The position numbers and the translations under genes were made by a program. Under the pieces are notes generated by a model. That model saw only the letters and a program-made list of their open reading frames with translations. It was not told the DNA's origin and made no database searches. This document shows positions 35,894 to 50,700 of a DNA stretch of 64,000 nt, in pieces. The stretch spans positions 178,686-242,685 of the forward strand of contig JAQGDQ010000357.1 in assembly GCA_030141605.1 (NCBI GenBank), given 5' to 3'. This DNA comes from Tubiluchus corallicola (taxonomy: Eukaryota > Priapulida > Priapulimorpha > Priapulimorphida > Tubiluchidae). Every line of letters begins with the position of its first letter. Position 1 is the stretch's first letter.

Positions 35894-38785
35894 TAATTTC
35901 AGAACAGTGTTACAGAATTAGAGCACTATAATTTTTGAGAATTCACGCAAAACATTCATACTCACCATTTTCAATTACTTTAAACAACTAGTCAACTGCT
36001 GAAACAGTGAAATGGTAAATAAAATTTAAAAATTATGAACTGCTTTGCTATATACATATAAACATAATTACATCTAAACAATGGCAAACTTTTCTGGCTT
36101 ATGACAACATGCACCAGTTTTACCACTATGATATCACAAAGCACGATTATATCACAAAAATTGATGACTGTACATATTCTGATAATTTCTACATACTTCA
36201 CCGTTTCTATATAGGTTGTTGTTCCCTGAAAACTGACAGTTTTGGTTTAAATTCACAGACAACAAGCAAAGACTTGCAAAAATAATCTGAACATAATTAT
36301 TACTATAATCTGTATATACAAATGCCCCAAAAATGGTGTTCTGACTCGTTCTGTACTAGTCTCAGTTCTAAATATAAATATTTCTTTAAACATTAATGCA
36401 TAAAATGTGAATTGCCCTTTACGTCAATTGCGGACAACGGATGAACAGAATTCTAACAGAGAAAAATAAACGAAGAAGGATTGGTCCCCAAATTCATCTA
36501 TTGAAAAAAAGTGAACTGAACTGAATTGAAAAGAAATTTGTAAATCTGGACATACAGTGATACAACTAATCCAGACAATCCTGTAGTTCTGCTAGTTTAT
36601 ATCATTCCTTGTTGTGACCTCTTTACACACATATGCATCTGGCATAACACATCAAATTGAAGAACTGAAAATTGAACTCATTCTGAGCTATTGCATTTTA
36701 TGTTTGCATATTAGCAGAAGCTGAATAATTCCACAGTCCAAAGTTGCATTAATTAGACATGCTATCTAATAAAGGTCGTGAAATTATCGTCTTTATGAAG
36801 TGAAAAAGGGGAAGGTAGTAACAAAAGTACAAACCAAAGTCTCTACGAGTCACAAAAATTATAAATGTTGTCTTCCTCATTTTCTTCGAAATTTATAGGT
36901 AACTAAATTTTTGACGAATTTTAGAAATAAATGTACTGCATTCAAGTTGGAACTCAACATTCAATGGTAGAGCCTACTTAATAGAGATGGTTGTGGCAAG
37001 ACTAGAACCTAGTTAATAAGGACAGTTATGGCCGGGGTAGAATCCAGTTCATTATTAAGGCTAAGAAGAGACACCGAATAGAGAGAATGGCAATTTATTA
37101 AACAGTTTAACATTCAACCAGTCCAAGCTGGATAGTTCAAAAAGACAATCCCCTGTCAGCACCTAAGCTCTAGAAGAAAATTTCATTTGTTTATTTCAAC
37201 AGTGCATTGCTGCAGGCAAAGACATACTACTTAAACTGGGCATAAGCATTTGCAAACTTAGGCTAGTGAGCACTAAACTTTCCTTGATGTTGTGAAAAAA
37301 GTTTGTAGTAGTGCACTACCATTCAAAAAGTGCCCATTAGTATTTTTATTTGATAATTTATTTAATTATCAACTTATGAAAATACTTTCTTAAATTTAAG
37401 AAGGTTTGTGACTTACAACAACTGCAACATAATTCAGCAAAACAAAATACTATAAACTAAAAACATAATCATGACAATAACAGTTTTGGTTTGCAAACCC
37501 TGATTTCTTCCACTTCATGAGTGAACAATTTCTAATGGGGGTTACCACCTGAAACTTCTATTGATAGGATAGCACCAGTTGTAGACAATGTCAGTTGCAA
37601 TTTATGTAACGATGCACTCCGTTTTTAGATTGATTCTCTACATTTCAAAATAAAAAGAACTTTTTATTATATATTTGTTCAAAGTTGTACAACATGGATA
37701 GTGTCTTAAAACAAATCACTACTGTTGAGTAGCAGCACCTGTGTAAACAAAAGTGTGAGAGATTGTTTCAAGTTATGACACACCACATACAGCTTTGTCA
37801 CAAAGTGACTGTAACCAGTAAAAAAGTCATGTTCCATATTTTCACAACAAAACTTCGTAGGCCAACACAACTAAATAGTGTTGACTATAATGATTTAATT
37901 TCGCGCAGTCAGCTGCCATTTGAAATATTTTCTCACACTAATATTATCATTTTGTTAACATTTCTTAAGCAATCATGAGTGCATTCATAATTAGTTCAAG
38001 TTATCAAGGTTAATAGGTTACACTTTAGATTTAATAGCAGCTATTAACCAGAGGCATACCAAATTGGGGCAGCAAAGGGCAATTGTCTTGTCAGAAGTCA
38101 GCATAGCTGATTTAATTACTATGAACAGCTTAGAAAAAAGCTAAAGTAGTTACTTAATAGCGTGTGTAGGGTGGTGGGTGGCTCAACAAATTGAGAGAAA
38201 CAGAAGTATTATTCTTCAAGTGCCAATTGTATTATTGTAAAGACCTGTAGTGTTCTGCATTCTTTCATAACCTTTGCAAATTTTAATGCTGGAGCTGAAT
38301 GTTAAACGACTGTCGTGCTACGAGCAACTTTCACAGACAAATGTACAGAAAAGAGTTATTCAGGTGCAGTACTGTATATTAAACTCAGGGCGATTCTTAG
38401 AAAAAATGTGTTCATCAGAAAAGTGGAAAAAGAAAAGTGGGGCTTAAGGACGCAACAAATGTATGTAATTTGATCAGTGATCAAACGCTTGCTGCGCCAC
38501 TGCTATTATCAAGTATATTCAAATAACTTAGCAAAAATAAATTTTACAGTCTTCATGCAATTACATGCCAAATACTCTATAACTTCTGATAAGATAAACT
38601 AGCTTGTGCAATTGTTTAGGAAGTGAAATATTGGTCCTTGAATTCAAAATACCAAAATTGTCAAATTTCTGAAATCCCATCTGCACTAGCAAATCTGTGT
38701 CCCGTAGCGCTGAGCTCATTACCTGTAACTTGTGACAAGGAGCATGTGTAGAATGTATATACCCACATAAGTGGATGTTAACCCT
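35894..38785 (-). other. Presumed 3' UTR of IPP gene
   Basis: AT-rich with no coding segment. A short tandem-like passage at about 36,965-37,060 ('gttgtggcaagactagaacctag') recurs at about 63,000-63,025, so it is part of a dispersed repeat. Confidence 0.3.
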
Positions 38786-41700
38786 TTACAACACGGCAAC
38801 ACCTGCATCGCACCTGCCAGAGGGTATAGAAGCCACGGATAGCCATGACTTCGTGTGCGGATCATAACAGTCCACACTATCGACTGTAGTTGGCACGGAG
38901 AAAGTGTTCGCAGCCGTGCGACCGCCGATCACATACAGAAATCCATTGAGAGCAGCAACTGACGCACCTGCTCGTCTTGTACTCATTGGAGGAATGGCTT
39001 CCCAAACATTCTGCACAACAGAAGATAAATACCACATTGAAACCAAAATATTTGTAATGTAAGACATTTACATTCAGTCCCTAGTAGCATGTGTGACAAA
39101 ACAGAAACAAAAGATATTAATTACTCTACAGTTCATGTTGTAGACTATGCTTAATTGGACTCCAGTTCTCTTGTCAAATGTATTAAATCAACAGAACCAT
39201 AACAGTAGGAGGCTCAGAGCATGTATACGCTAATACTGCACCTACATCAATATTTTGAGACATCTAGTAAGCATAATATAGAAAAAACTCCTAGTAGATA
39301 AATATCTGTCAAGCTCTTGTAGCTTTTCCCAAGGCTGCTGCTCTATGAGACTCCTCTCTAACTCTAAAGTGCAACCTTATGCATTCAAAAAGAATGCCAG
39401 TAGCCACATTTGAAGTACCTTTTGCTGTACAGATTCAACACTTGAAAAGCTTCCATAAATAAAGAAAAAACTTTTTTGAGACAAAAATGGTGCCAAAATT
39501 GTGTCCCACATTTCTTTAGATGATTAGGAAACTAAACAAGATGGCCATCGCCCCACGCAAATAATAAACGAAAGCATGACACTGGAAGTATTTACTACAA
39601 AAAGTGTGATAAAATTATTAAAAAATGGTAGAAATGCAGTTTCGCTTCACTGCATATCAAATACCCAGATTGAGAACACACGATGTCACAAATGTGGTAT
39701 CTGCATAAAAGTGAAAAACGATACACAAATCTAGTCCTTAACTATTTCGTAATCCTTATTCTATTTATCCTTTTTTCTGACACAACTAAGATAACTATAA
39801 AATGACTCACCTCTTCAATGTTATAGCTCTCCACTGAGTCTAAAGCACCCTCTGATTCATTCCACCCTCCAACAGCATATATATGTCCCTCTAATGCAGC
39901 TACCCCAACATGGCTCCTCCTCGTTTGCATTGCCATCAATCTCTGCCACTCCGTTGTAACAGGATTGTAGCTATCGGCAGATTTCATCTCTGAACCAAAT
40001 TCATTCACCCCTCCGATTATATAAATGAGACCTGTCAGACAATGCAAATGACTTTTGTAAAACTTTGCTTCAGTGAGAGCAGTTAATAAACTCACTTTGG
40101 GATCGAAGTGTTTTGACCGAATTAACTGACTGAATCCATTAGCTGATGTGTGTTGTATTGGCGGTATAAAAGTACGAGTCATCACTCTTCACCTTAGTAT
40201 ACACTGCAGGCTGTGAGAGCTTAAAATGTTACTTACACTTCTGATTTATTTTTCAACTCTATGCTCTTGGCTGCGTTATGAAATTTACGTTTGTAAGGTC
40301 GCAAAGAAAACTGGCAGATTACTACCGCAGCATCGGTGGCATAACAGCAACAGTTAACTGATTAAATGTTCTGTGAGAAGCAGCAAGGGCTTCAAAAGGA
40401 AACCAATAGGCATGTGATTAATTGTTCAGCCTCCAAAAATTCTCTGGCAACGAGGTTAATTGCAGTGCATGAACAAGTGACAGATTCAAAGCAAAAACGC
40501 CATGCTATAGCATATGTGGAACAAACCTACTTAAGAACAAAACGGCACTTAACGTGATTGTTTCTGCCTAAATTATAATGCACAAAAACCCATAAAGATG
40601 ATATAAAAAAAGTAAAAACTCTTTTATCACCACAAGTGTCTTAGTTTAAATACATGAAGCAAAAATATTGACTCAACAATTACTATTGTTCATAATGTAG
40701 ATATCAATACAGATAATAAGTATCAGACGTTTTTGAGTCTATCTAATAAACGGTGCCCAAGGTAGTATGTGAAAAACAAGAACAGTGAACAGGACATCAT
40801 AATAATGAAAACATGTCTGTTAACAAATACTGGTACATTAGTGCATAAAACTGCAATTTTAAATTTATTGATACGCAAGTTTAAAACTAAACGGCAACAT
40901 TACAAGTTAATACATTAGTCCTTATTTCAAAATTGCACGATAGGATGAGTTACGAAATGTTGAATGTGCAATGAACATTCATATTATCATTTTTTGCTAA
41001 CATATCAGAATTTCACTATGCTTCAGAATTTGTGTGATTTTCTAGTACTTCACAATAAATCTGTGCACTGACTCCTGATTGAAGTCACATGATGATTTTG
41101 TTATGACGTTTTAGTTAATTTTAGTTAAACTTCTTACACATACAAGTACCTTCAAATGCAACTATGCCCATCGCATATCGAGGCGTGCACATTCTCCCGC
41201 AAATTTTCCAGTGATTAATGTCCGGATCGTACACTTCGATCGTGTTTCCGCTCTCCGTGCCCACCCATCCTCCAAAAGCGTAAATGCTATTATTCACGGT
41301 ACAGGCGCCCAAGCCACACCTGCAAGAGTTTAAAGGAAAACAGGATGATTATTCATATCCTGCCCTATTCTGAAGTACAGTAAGTCCTCGCTTAACGATG
41401 CTAATGTGTTCCAGCAAAACACATCGTTAAGTGAAACGATGCTAAACGAAGAAATTATGTAAAAGCATTCAGTTGCACTCCAGAAGTGAAAATCAAAATC
41501 AAAATCCACAGTTCTACATTACCTATTTGATTGATTAAAAAGCAAATTAGTAATTAAGTGTGAAAATTAAAACCTAAAATTCAAACATAAGCCCTTCCTC
41601 CTCTGGTTGCTCTTCTCCATCCATTTTGTTCTCATTTTCTTTCCTATTTTGTTTTTTTTTTCATAAAAAATTTAGAGTTGGTTGCTTAGACTTTTTCCTT

Positions 41701-44700
41701 TTTTCAGCCAGCACTTCTTTATCACAATTCATCTCATTTACTACGCCGTCTTACTTCCGAACTGAATTCATTACCGGGGTCGTTTTCTCTGTTATTTTCG
41801 TCACAGCGAACATGCAAATGAGGAAGATGCAACAATGAACTACATACCTATGTAACAGGAGAACATTTTGTCAACTAGAGAATTTTGTCTAAATGTGAGT
41901 AATCAATGAGTCATCGTGGAATGACTGCTTGCTGTCAGTTTAGTTGGGGAAATTATTAGCAGCGTATTAACCATAATGGTGATCTCAGTTAAGTAGTGGG
42001 CTTCACTTACAGAGAGCAAAGGCAGTAAACAAGATTCAGTGTTTAAAGAAAGGCTGGCTAAAAATCGTAGTTAAGATAGATAAAATATATGCATTATTAA
42101 CACATAAAGATATCCCATATTGATAATAAAAAGCTCCCCTAAAAATTAGTATTAGTGATTCCACCTAAAAGTAAGCTACAGTGACAGTTTGAAACATTGT
42201 GTTTTTCCTTGTTTTTAATTATATACCGTATTTTCCCATGTATAAGAGACCCTTTTTTGCTCAGAATTTTCACTTTAAAAATAGGGGGTCTCTTATACAT
42301 GGGAGTAAGTCTGACACCAACTGGCAAGGTAAGAAAGCCAACCCTTGGAGAAGTCTGCAGCTGGGTCCTCAAGGCATGGAATGGTGTAAAGCCAGAGGTC
42401 ATTATTAAATCTTTCAAGAAGTGTGGCATCTCCAATGCCATGGACGGCACAGAAGACAATGCCATTTTTGAGCAGAGTGACTCCTCTGATGATGAACTGG
42501 CTGGAATTGCTGAAGGTCTGACTCCAGTTGATATTTTTGATGAGAGTGATGAGGAATTTAATGATTTCTATGATGAATAAAGTTATTCATTACCAAAAAA
42601 CTTTTTTCCAGAATTTTTGCCTAAAAATTGAAGGGGTCTCTTATACACAAGGGTCTCTTATACATGGGAAAATACGGTAGATTTTTAAAATTTATTGTTA
42701 CTCTGTTTGGCATTAAGAATTAATTGTCTCTGTTACATTAACTAACATTTAACTGCATTTCAGTTTTAGAAGCATTAAATATGTGGATAATTAAAAAAAA
42801 ATCAGTATTTACAACGCAGGAGATTCAAAAAAGCAAAACCGTTTCTAGCAAACTGCTAGTACTGCCATATGACTGATGTATTTTAGTTTACCTGAAACAA
42901 GCTGTAAAACTCAAAATATTGGACACATTTTTTTAATTAAAATTAAATTGTAATCTCATCATTACCACAGAAGTACTGCTGAGTGATCAATCAGTAAAGT
43001 CATGTTGTTTTGCAAATTCTGGTATGAGGATGATCCATTTCGTAAGGCAAAAATTCCTTAGGGGAAAAATTTGTGTTTAAGAAACCAAATTGTCAAAAAA
43101 TCAATAACTCCTCACCTGGGATTTGTAAGACTCGCTATCATTTTCCATACTTTCTCCTCGGGGTCGTACATTTCACAGTTGTCATATATCAAAGAGTTGC
43201 TCTCACCACCAATGGCAAAGATCTTCCCTTTCATGGTGGCGACCCCTAGTCCACTACGGGCATAGTTTAGTGGAGGCAACAGCGACCACCCTTGTTGCAA
43301 AGAATCAAACATGGCCATATTGCCAAAAACAATACTGTCGTGCCATTTAGCATTCTCGGGGCGGGAGTAGCCACCTGTGAGAAAAACAGAACTATTACCA
43401 TTCTTGTATTGAACAAATTCAATGAGTGAACAAACATTGTTTTTGCTTTTCCTATACTGCACTTGAGGAAGCCAGTTTGAGATAGCCTTGCAGTCAACAA
43501 ACCATGCTAATATATTTCCCGGAAGTCTTCAGGCCAATATATTGACAGTTTGATAGGTATATATGAAAGAAACCAAAACCAAAAAACAAACTTTTTGAAA
43601 CTTACAGTACGATGAGTGTTGTAATTCAAGATTTGGTAACAAATTTGTTAATCAGGAGCAGATTAAAATTATAATAAAACTTGCAAATTATTGCAAGATA
43701 TCTTTTTTATACAATTTAATTTCTGAACAATGCAGAGAAATCTGTAGCACCAAGTTATTTCAGTTTTGAAAGAATTCTGGGTAGGAGATATCATTAGACC
43801 TATCTCTGGCCTGTACTAATATTAAAATGCAATAAAACAGTTTCTCAAACAAACTAATTGCTTAGCCAGAGGAGTATAAGTGACATCCCACTAAAGACCT
43901 AATCCAGACATGATTGTTAAGCTGCGCTTCAAAAACACATGCTGCTAGTTTTAAAGCAAAATTTTTGTACCCTACAAACAGCAATCGACTGTTTCTTATG
44001 CAATTAATATGTGTGCATAGAAAGAGACATTTTTAGCCTTAATTGGCTAGTAAAAGCATGGGAATTTTGATTTACGGTTCACGGAGCTGTTTTGTAAAGC
44101 AAGCCTCCCTTTTACTGCTTGCATACAAAATATGTTAAAAAGTTCCTAATCAAAACAATCAATGTATGGTTTGTAGCAAACTAATATGCACATTCAGGGT
44201 GAGAAACTTTGATGACACATTTTAGACCTGCATGTATTTGACCACATTTAAAACAGTTTGAATAATCTGGGTGCTTGGCTGTTTCTCCCACCCATTCCCT
44301 CTAACCAGTCAAAATTACCAAGAGCTCATACACAGTAAGCCTACTTTACAATCTTACCTATGACATAGATGTTTTTCCTAGCACACTGCCGTGGTTGCCA
44401 GTTTATTGGATTAATTTTTCCTAGTCTGGTGTCCCTTGCAAGAGAAAACTCCTTTTTATAATCCTGTAAGAACAAAAAAGTTATCAGTTTTAAAAGGTGA
44501 AAACACGGACCATGCAGATTTTACAAGAAAACATCAATTTTCTACCAAAGCAAGGTGTTGTCTGCTGTACTCATTTAGTTATTCATTTCCTGGTTCAATG
44601 TAGTAATGCTTTCACTCTGCAAGCTGAGATACAGCACTCGTTGGAAGCACAGTGCAGATATATGTAGGAGGACTGCTACCTAGTGCATTACCAAAAATAA

Positions 44701-47700
44701 TCCTCCAAGACGAGACACTGAACTATCTGAGTTAAGCACCTTTAGCAGTGCTTGGATGCATATAGTACACAGACACAGACAGTACGACAAATAAAACCTC
44801 TTAGATGCTGATCATCCATCCAATTACAACCAGGCTTGATTTTGCTTAACTACGGTCATTGCTGTAGCAAATAAAATTACTAATTTGATCACTAGAAAAA
44901 TATATAAATAAAGATATTCATAAATTGCCTGGACTTCGTGTCCAAACTTGCTAAGTACTAGTTTACAGTGTGGTAGGAATTAAATCAAATTATCAGTATG
45001 TTTCAATAGAGAAATCCCATTCGAAAATGGTCCGATGGACTGCAATTTCAAAGTAAGCAAAACAACAGCAGATGTTAACGGAAGCAAATGGGTTTTCTAA
45101 CCTCATTTAGCAACCAAGCCACCCCCCTGCTTCAGGCGCCTTTGTCCTGTTCTGCAGCAAAGAGGTAAATTCTATTCCATTACAACCAAACTGAAGTTCT
45201 TTCTTTATACAAGACAATCTTCACATACATGTATGGAAAATAACAAGGTCGGCAGCCACTGTAACTGGAGAAAAACTTGGGACTAGAGTGCTATATACAA
45301 ATTTATGGAGCTAAACTTGAAACATACCAAAGCTCACAACATGCTCATAAGTAAATAAATGACGACAAACCTCACACATCTTCTTAAGAGCAAACTTCAG
45401 GGTGAGGTCCTCAATGGTCCCAATGTACCTGTCCAGTTCGGAGCGAGAAATGATCGGAATTCGAACGCATTTCATCAGCATAAACACTGAACGCCGTCGA
45501 CGTTGAACGTCATGCAGAATCCAGCTCATCGCAGCTTTAAACACCTAATATACAAAGACAGATGACTAAATAGCAATAACCGGGTATATTAACACATACT
45601 ATATACTAAGACAGTGTTGTTGTGAATGACTAAAAAAGTGCATTTAATTTGTAATTAGTTTTCTAATCTGTAGTAGATGACTTCTGTCTATGTGTTACAC
45701 TATTCTAAATGTGGGCTTAACCCAGTAGTGAACAGTCTGTTCTATTTTTTCTAGATTCTGTTCTCGCTAGTTGGCTGTTACCCAAACTGATATGCAGACA
45801 TCCTTTTGCATATCTTTTTAGTCTTCTACATCAATAAACGTTTAAAGGTATGTCCTACTGTTTATACCTTTTGTCATCACAACACTAAGTGTATAATATT
45901 TTCATATTTCTTTAATGTTTTACGTAATACACTTGCTTATTAGATATAGTAAATCCATACATTTTACAAACCTGCAACTTAGTGAAAAAATCGATGAAAG
46001 AATAATTTCAATTATTTAGCAAAGAAATAACTTTACTTGCTAAAATCATCTCAGCAAAAAACTCGTAGTTTCAGTTTTTTGCATTCTGTCTTTCATACAG
46101 TATTTATAGTTTGAATCGTTCCCTCCTGGTTAAAATACGGCTAACTAATGTCCAGTTTTGTCTAGGAAAATATAAGAATAATTTTCAAGTGACTGCATGA
46201 ATAGTTCACCATATTCACTGAGTTAACTTCTTGTAATATGGGACACCAATTTTAAGAGAATGAATAGAACAAAATTGGACTTGAGCTTGCAGCTAGCATC
46301 AGCAGACTAATACTAAGAGTATTTTCCTAACCTCTGGTACTTTTTTGCAAGATTCGTTTTTCTGCTGTTGTGCGTAGTTTATATTACTATTTTTATATGG
46401 ACAGTCTTTTATATTTCTTCTTTCCGGCCCATTATATGTAGAATTCCCTACTACATAATTGTTTTACTGATAGCAAACTTGCCTGCTCTAAAAGAATTCA
46501 ACAAGAAAAGACTACATGACACTATTGAAAAAAGCATTATCACCGATGCTAGCCAAAAAATGCTTCTGTCTTACCTCGTGAGCTCAAAAGGTATCAGTAG
46601 GAATAATTTTTTATAAAACTTTGTGAATTTTTTGTGCAATATTAAAAATCAGTTGAAATCAAAGTTTATTTCCCACTGGTTAACAGTATTATTTTAAATT
46701 TTTTTAATGCACATTTTTCCACGCTTTGTTTTTTAGTTTTTTGTTCACGTTACTAAATTATCGTATAATTATCCATTATCGAATACTCTTCTTTGTACGA
46801 TATGAACATATGTTCTGATAATTATGGTATAAGCGGCAACACTACCTGGCCATTAATATGCTAAAAATTTGACAGAAAATACCATATTTTTCAGCCTCCA
46901 ATACGTAATCAGCATCATACAAAACTGCACCCCGGCCGAGAGTTAGATGTAAAAAAAGATGGCTGCATCCTCGCCAAAACAACACGATGTTATATTTATT
47001 ACTGCGTCTTGCGTTTTAAATTAAAAAATACACTATTACACAACTGAGTCAGGTAAGTATATGAATGTACAAAAAATTATAAAATTACCAGCCGGGTGTG
47101 CAATAAAAAATATTATCATGGGCGATTAGACGGAAACAGAAGTATTTTTATTGTTGGCGTGATGTAAATAAAACAGTAGAAATGTTGTCACAGTTTCCGG
47201 CGTTGTTATGAATCTGAATTTTGAGAGATCTATAATTCTGGTCAGTGACAGCTGACAGGAATTGAATACATTCATGACATGCTACCTGGAACTCGTTATC
47301 AATTCTGAGTTTCTCGCTCTTCAACATTTGTGACAAATCATCCTGACTTAAGCAGAAGAATTCATCCTCATGGATAACATCCTGGAAGTTGGCATGAATA
47401 TATGACTTTGCCACATCCTTTAACTCTTTACATGCATGAGCATCTCCGAATAAGTAAATTCCTAAATGGTAAAAAACAAATTTTGTACCACTGTTTTTTT
47501 GGCAGAAAAAAAAGTTGATAGCAAATTTTAGTATGTTTGTAAACGAAAGTACAACACAGAGTTATATTAGTGCCAAAAGAATTTTGAGAGACAATAGAAC
47601 ATTGCTTGAACTATCAATAGTTTGCCAGGCAAATTATTCATCATCAAATCCAGGCCAAAGACAATGATGCTTTGATAATGCTTAAATTTCCTTGCTATTT

Positions 47701-50700
47701 TCAGTCAAGCTATTCTGTAAATAACAGGTCAGCAATGAAATTCCGTGAATAAAAATTCAATGAGGTCTACGACTCACAGAGAAAAAAGTCAAAGCAAGAG
47801 GTTTGCCAATGCACCAAGCGACTACAAGCTATCAAAATTATAAAAAAAACATTTGTAAATAATTGTAAATATTTGTTCTAATAATACAAATATTTGTAAA
47901 ATTTGAGATTCAATATTAAATTTCTTGTTTCCGGTATCTTCTTCTTAATCTACCATTGTACCATGTAACAATTGAAATAAATATTCAAAGATATGTAAAA
48001 TGATCATTATTTATAAAAAATAAATAAAAAACTAAATTTATTGCCGAACGGTTTCGAACAGAACTGTTCATTATCAAGGCATCTAACACAAAGAAATTAA
48101 AAAGAATTTAGAAACAACATTGAAATACAATTCTGTAGTTAATAGCCAAAAGTAAAATGAAAGTTTTTTTGAAAAACCAAATATGGATAATAATAATACT
48201 AATAATAATGTTAAATAAGTGAAGCATAAAACATTACCTATGCAGTTAGATGGATCAAGATTTTCTATCATAAATTGAGAACAAGCCGCAACTACATCAT
48301 TCAACTGTAGCATATCAGCAGCTGCTAACAATTCTTGAACATTATCCGTGTGTATCAGCAAATCACCTGTGGTGCACAAACAGATCTTAATGTTTTGAAA
48401 CTTTTTGAAAGTAGCAGCACAAAAGTAAAAATGCTATCATTAGATAGTTTTTAGACTAGATATGATAAGTACGTGACTATAACACTAAAAAATTGCTCCT
48501 AATACATTATACATAAATAACATTAACACTAGACACTCAAGAGCTCATTTGAGTACATTGTTTATTAGGGGCAAGCATCCTCTATCAGAAAGCAAATTCG
48601 ATTCGAATCGAATTTGTGACTTTCGAATTCGAATCAAACAGAACCTTAGCATTTTCGAATCCTAATCGAATTCAAATTCAGTTTTAAAGATTTTCGAATA
48701 AATTTTGAATTACTCATTAAAAGTAGTCTCATAAAGATCATGTATATTACTTGACTTTGTTCTGTAGTAAACACACTAATAATTTGTTTAAAATGCACAA
48801 AAATCTCAGCAAAACTGTGCTGATTGCATGTTTCAAACGTTTTAATGATACAGAACATATAAAGTTAAAGTGCCGAAATCTACAATTTCAGGTTCGAATG
48901 GAATTTAAAATAAAAAAAAAATTGTTCGGATAAAATGTTCGGTGCTTACCCCTATTGTTTATCCTTTTATCAACTCAACAACACTAATCAGTACAGCAAC
49001 AAACTCCCACAAATCTTTTGCCTGAAGGTGTTCATTGAGTGCCTTATCAAAAATTTCAGTTTTTTACTTCTAAAATATACAATATACAATCTAAAATATT
49101 ACAAATATTGATTTTTCACATGGGGTAACAATATAATTTTTTTCATGGTGTGGCACTCTGCCAACAAGGACCCGTGCAAAACAGCAAGGTCTACTTAAAA
49201 TAGTTTGTTGTATCAGAATCAGAACCTACATAATTAGCAAAGATAACCTTAAGAGATGAGCTGTATCTCAGTTATGTTTAGAAATATCTATATATCCTCC
49301 CTCTGTGAACTAAACAGCCGTGAAAACTGTCCAGGAGCAGTAATTCTGATGGTCAACCATCCATTTATGACCAAGCATGGCATTGCTTAACTCTATTTTC
49401 TAACCAGACACAGTGATTCCGTTATTTCTTTCACCCCGTCATACATTAATGCATATGAATAGCCTCCAACTAACTTTATAACTAATTAAAAATGATCAAT
49501 AGATTAATGAACATAGGTTTCATTTGATAAATGTTCGATTAATGGAAATTAATTTTGTATATATTTACCACTGTATATAAACTCGATCAACTGCCTGAAA
49601 ATGTGGGGACTGACGGAGCAGATTTTGATTTCATTTTTGCTAGATTCAACTAATCCACCCATGAACATAGCGTGAAAATACGAACAACAAGCGGAGAGCA
49701 ATGCACGGTGCAAGGAGAATGTTTCGCCGCCAACTGTGATATCAACATCACAAAATTGACTCTCCAGCCTAAATAATACAATAAATACTGTACATACTTA
49801 TGTACAAGTCGAATTTTTGGGAAGCGATTTTAGGGTGAAATTTTTGGGGTCGACTAACACTTAAGATATGTTTTTTCGGATCCTGGCCGCGATATCCTAG
49901 GCTTAAAGGCATTACAAACAATTATGCATGATGAAAGGCCAGACTGCATTATCATGGATTGCATTGAGGGCCCTCAACATGAATATACACACATACATAT
50001 AATATATATACATAGGTATATACACTCAGTAGGGTACATATACTCCGGTAGGTATAATATACTTGGCCCAGGCACTTGCACATATCTTACACACTTACAC
50101 AGTAGGCTACTGATTTATTACTCGGACATTGTTGACATCATTTACTCTGGAAGATCTTAATATTTTATGATCGACTTGTACAGAGAGGTAATATAGAAAA
50201 TGATGCAATTTTTTGTCTTAAAATGCACATCGACTTGCACATAAGGTTGACTTGTACACATGTATATAAGGTACATCTATTCAAAGCAAATTAAATTATT
50301 TCTAATTTTCACATAAAATTAATTTAATTTCACAAGATTCTGCAATAGACAAATTAAATAGACACTAATCAACAGACATTAGTCCACCTTGTGCTGTCAC
50401 TTGTAACTACATAAAAGAGGACATAAACTAACTATTAATAAAAGTGGGATATAGCTCTAGGTAAATCAAATTACTGCTTATCACACCTAGGAATCGAGGT
50501 CTGTAGGACTTGCAGCAAGTCATTTGTTCTGAAATTGATTTCTGCAGAGCAACATAGAAATAAAACTTTTTATATGTAACTTAAAGGTGACTTTTGCGAC
50601 CTTATCTTTTTTAGACCTTGACAAAACAATAACTGTATATTGTAAAGGTGGAGTGTGATAACAACTCCAATGAAATTGTTCTAATAAAATCTTTCTCTGA

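Noticed and set aside
45311-45370. Reading IPP exon 5 through to ...CEVCRHLFTYEHVVSFGMFQV
   Set aside because: The extension has no downstream donor that keeps frame with exon 6. GAG|GTTTGT at 45,371/45,370 joins in phase 0 and restores the family alignment.
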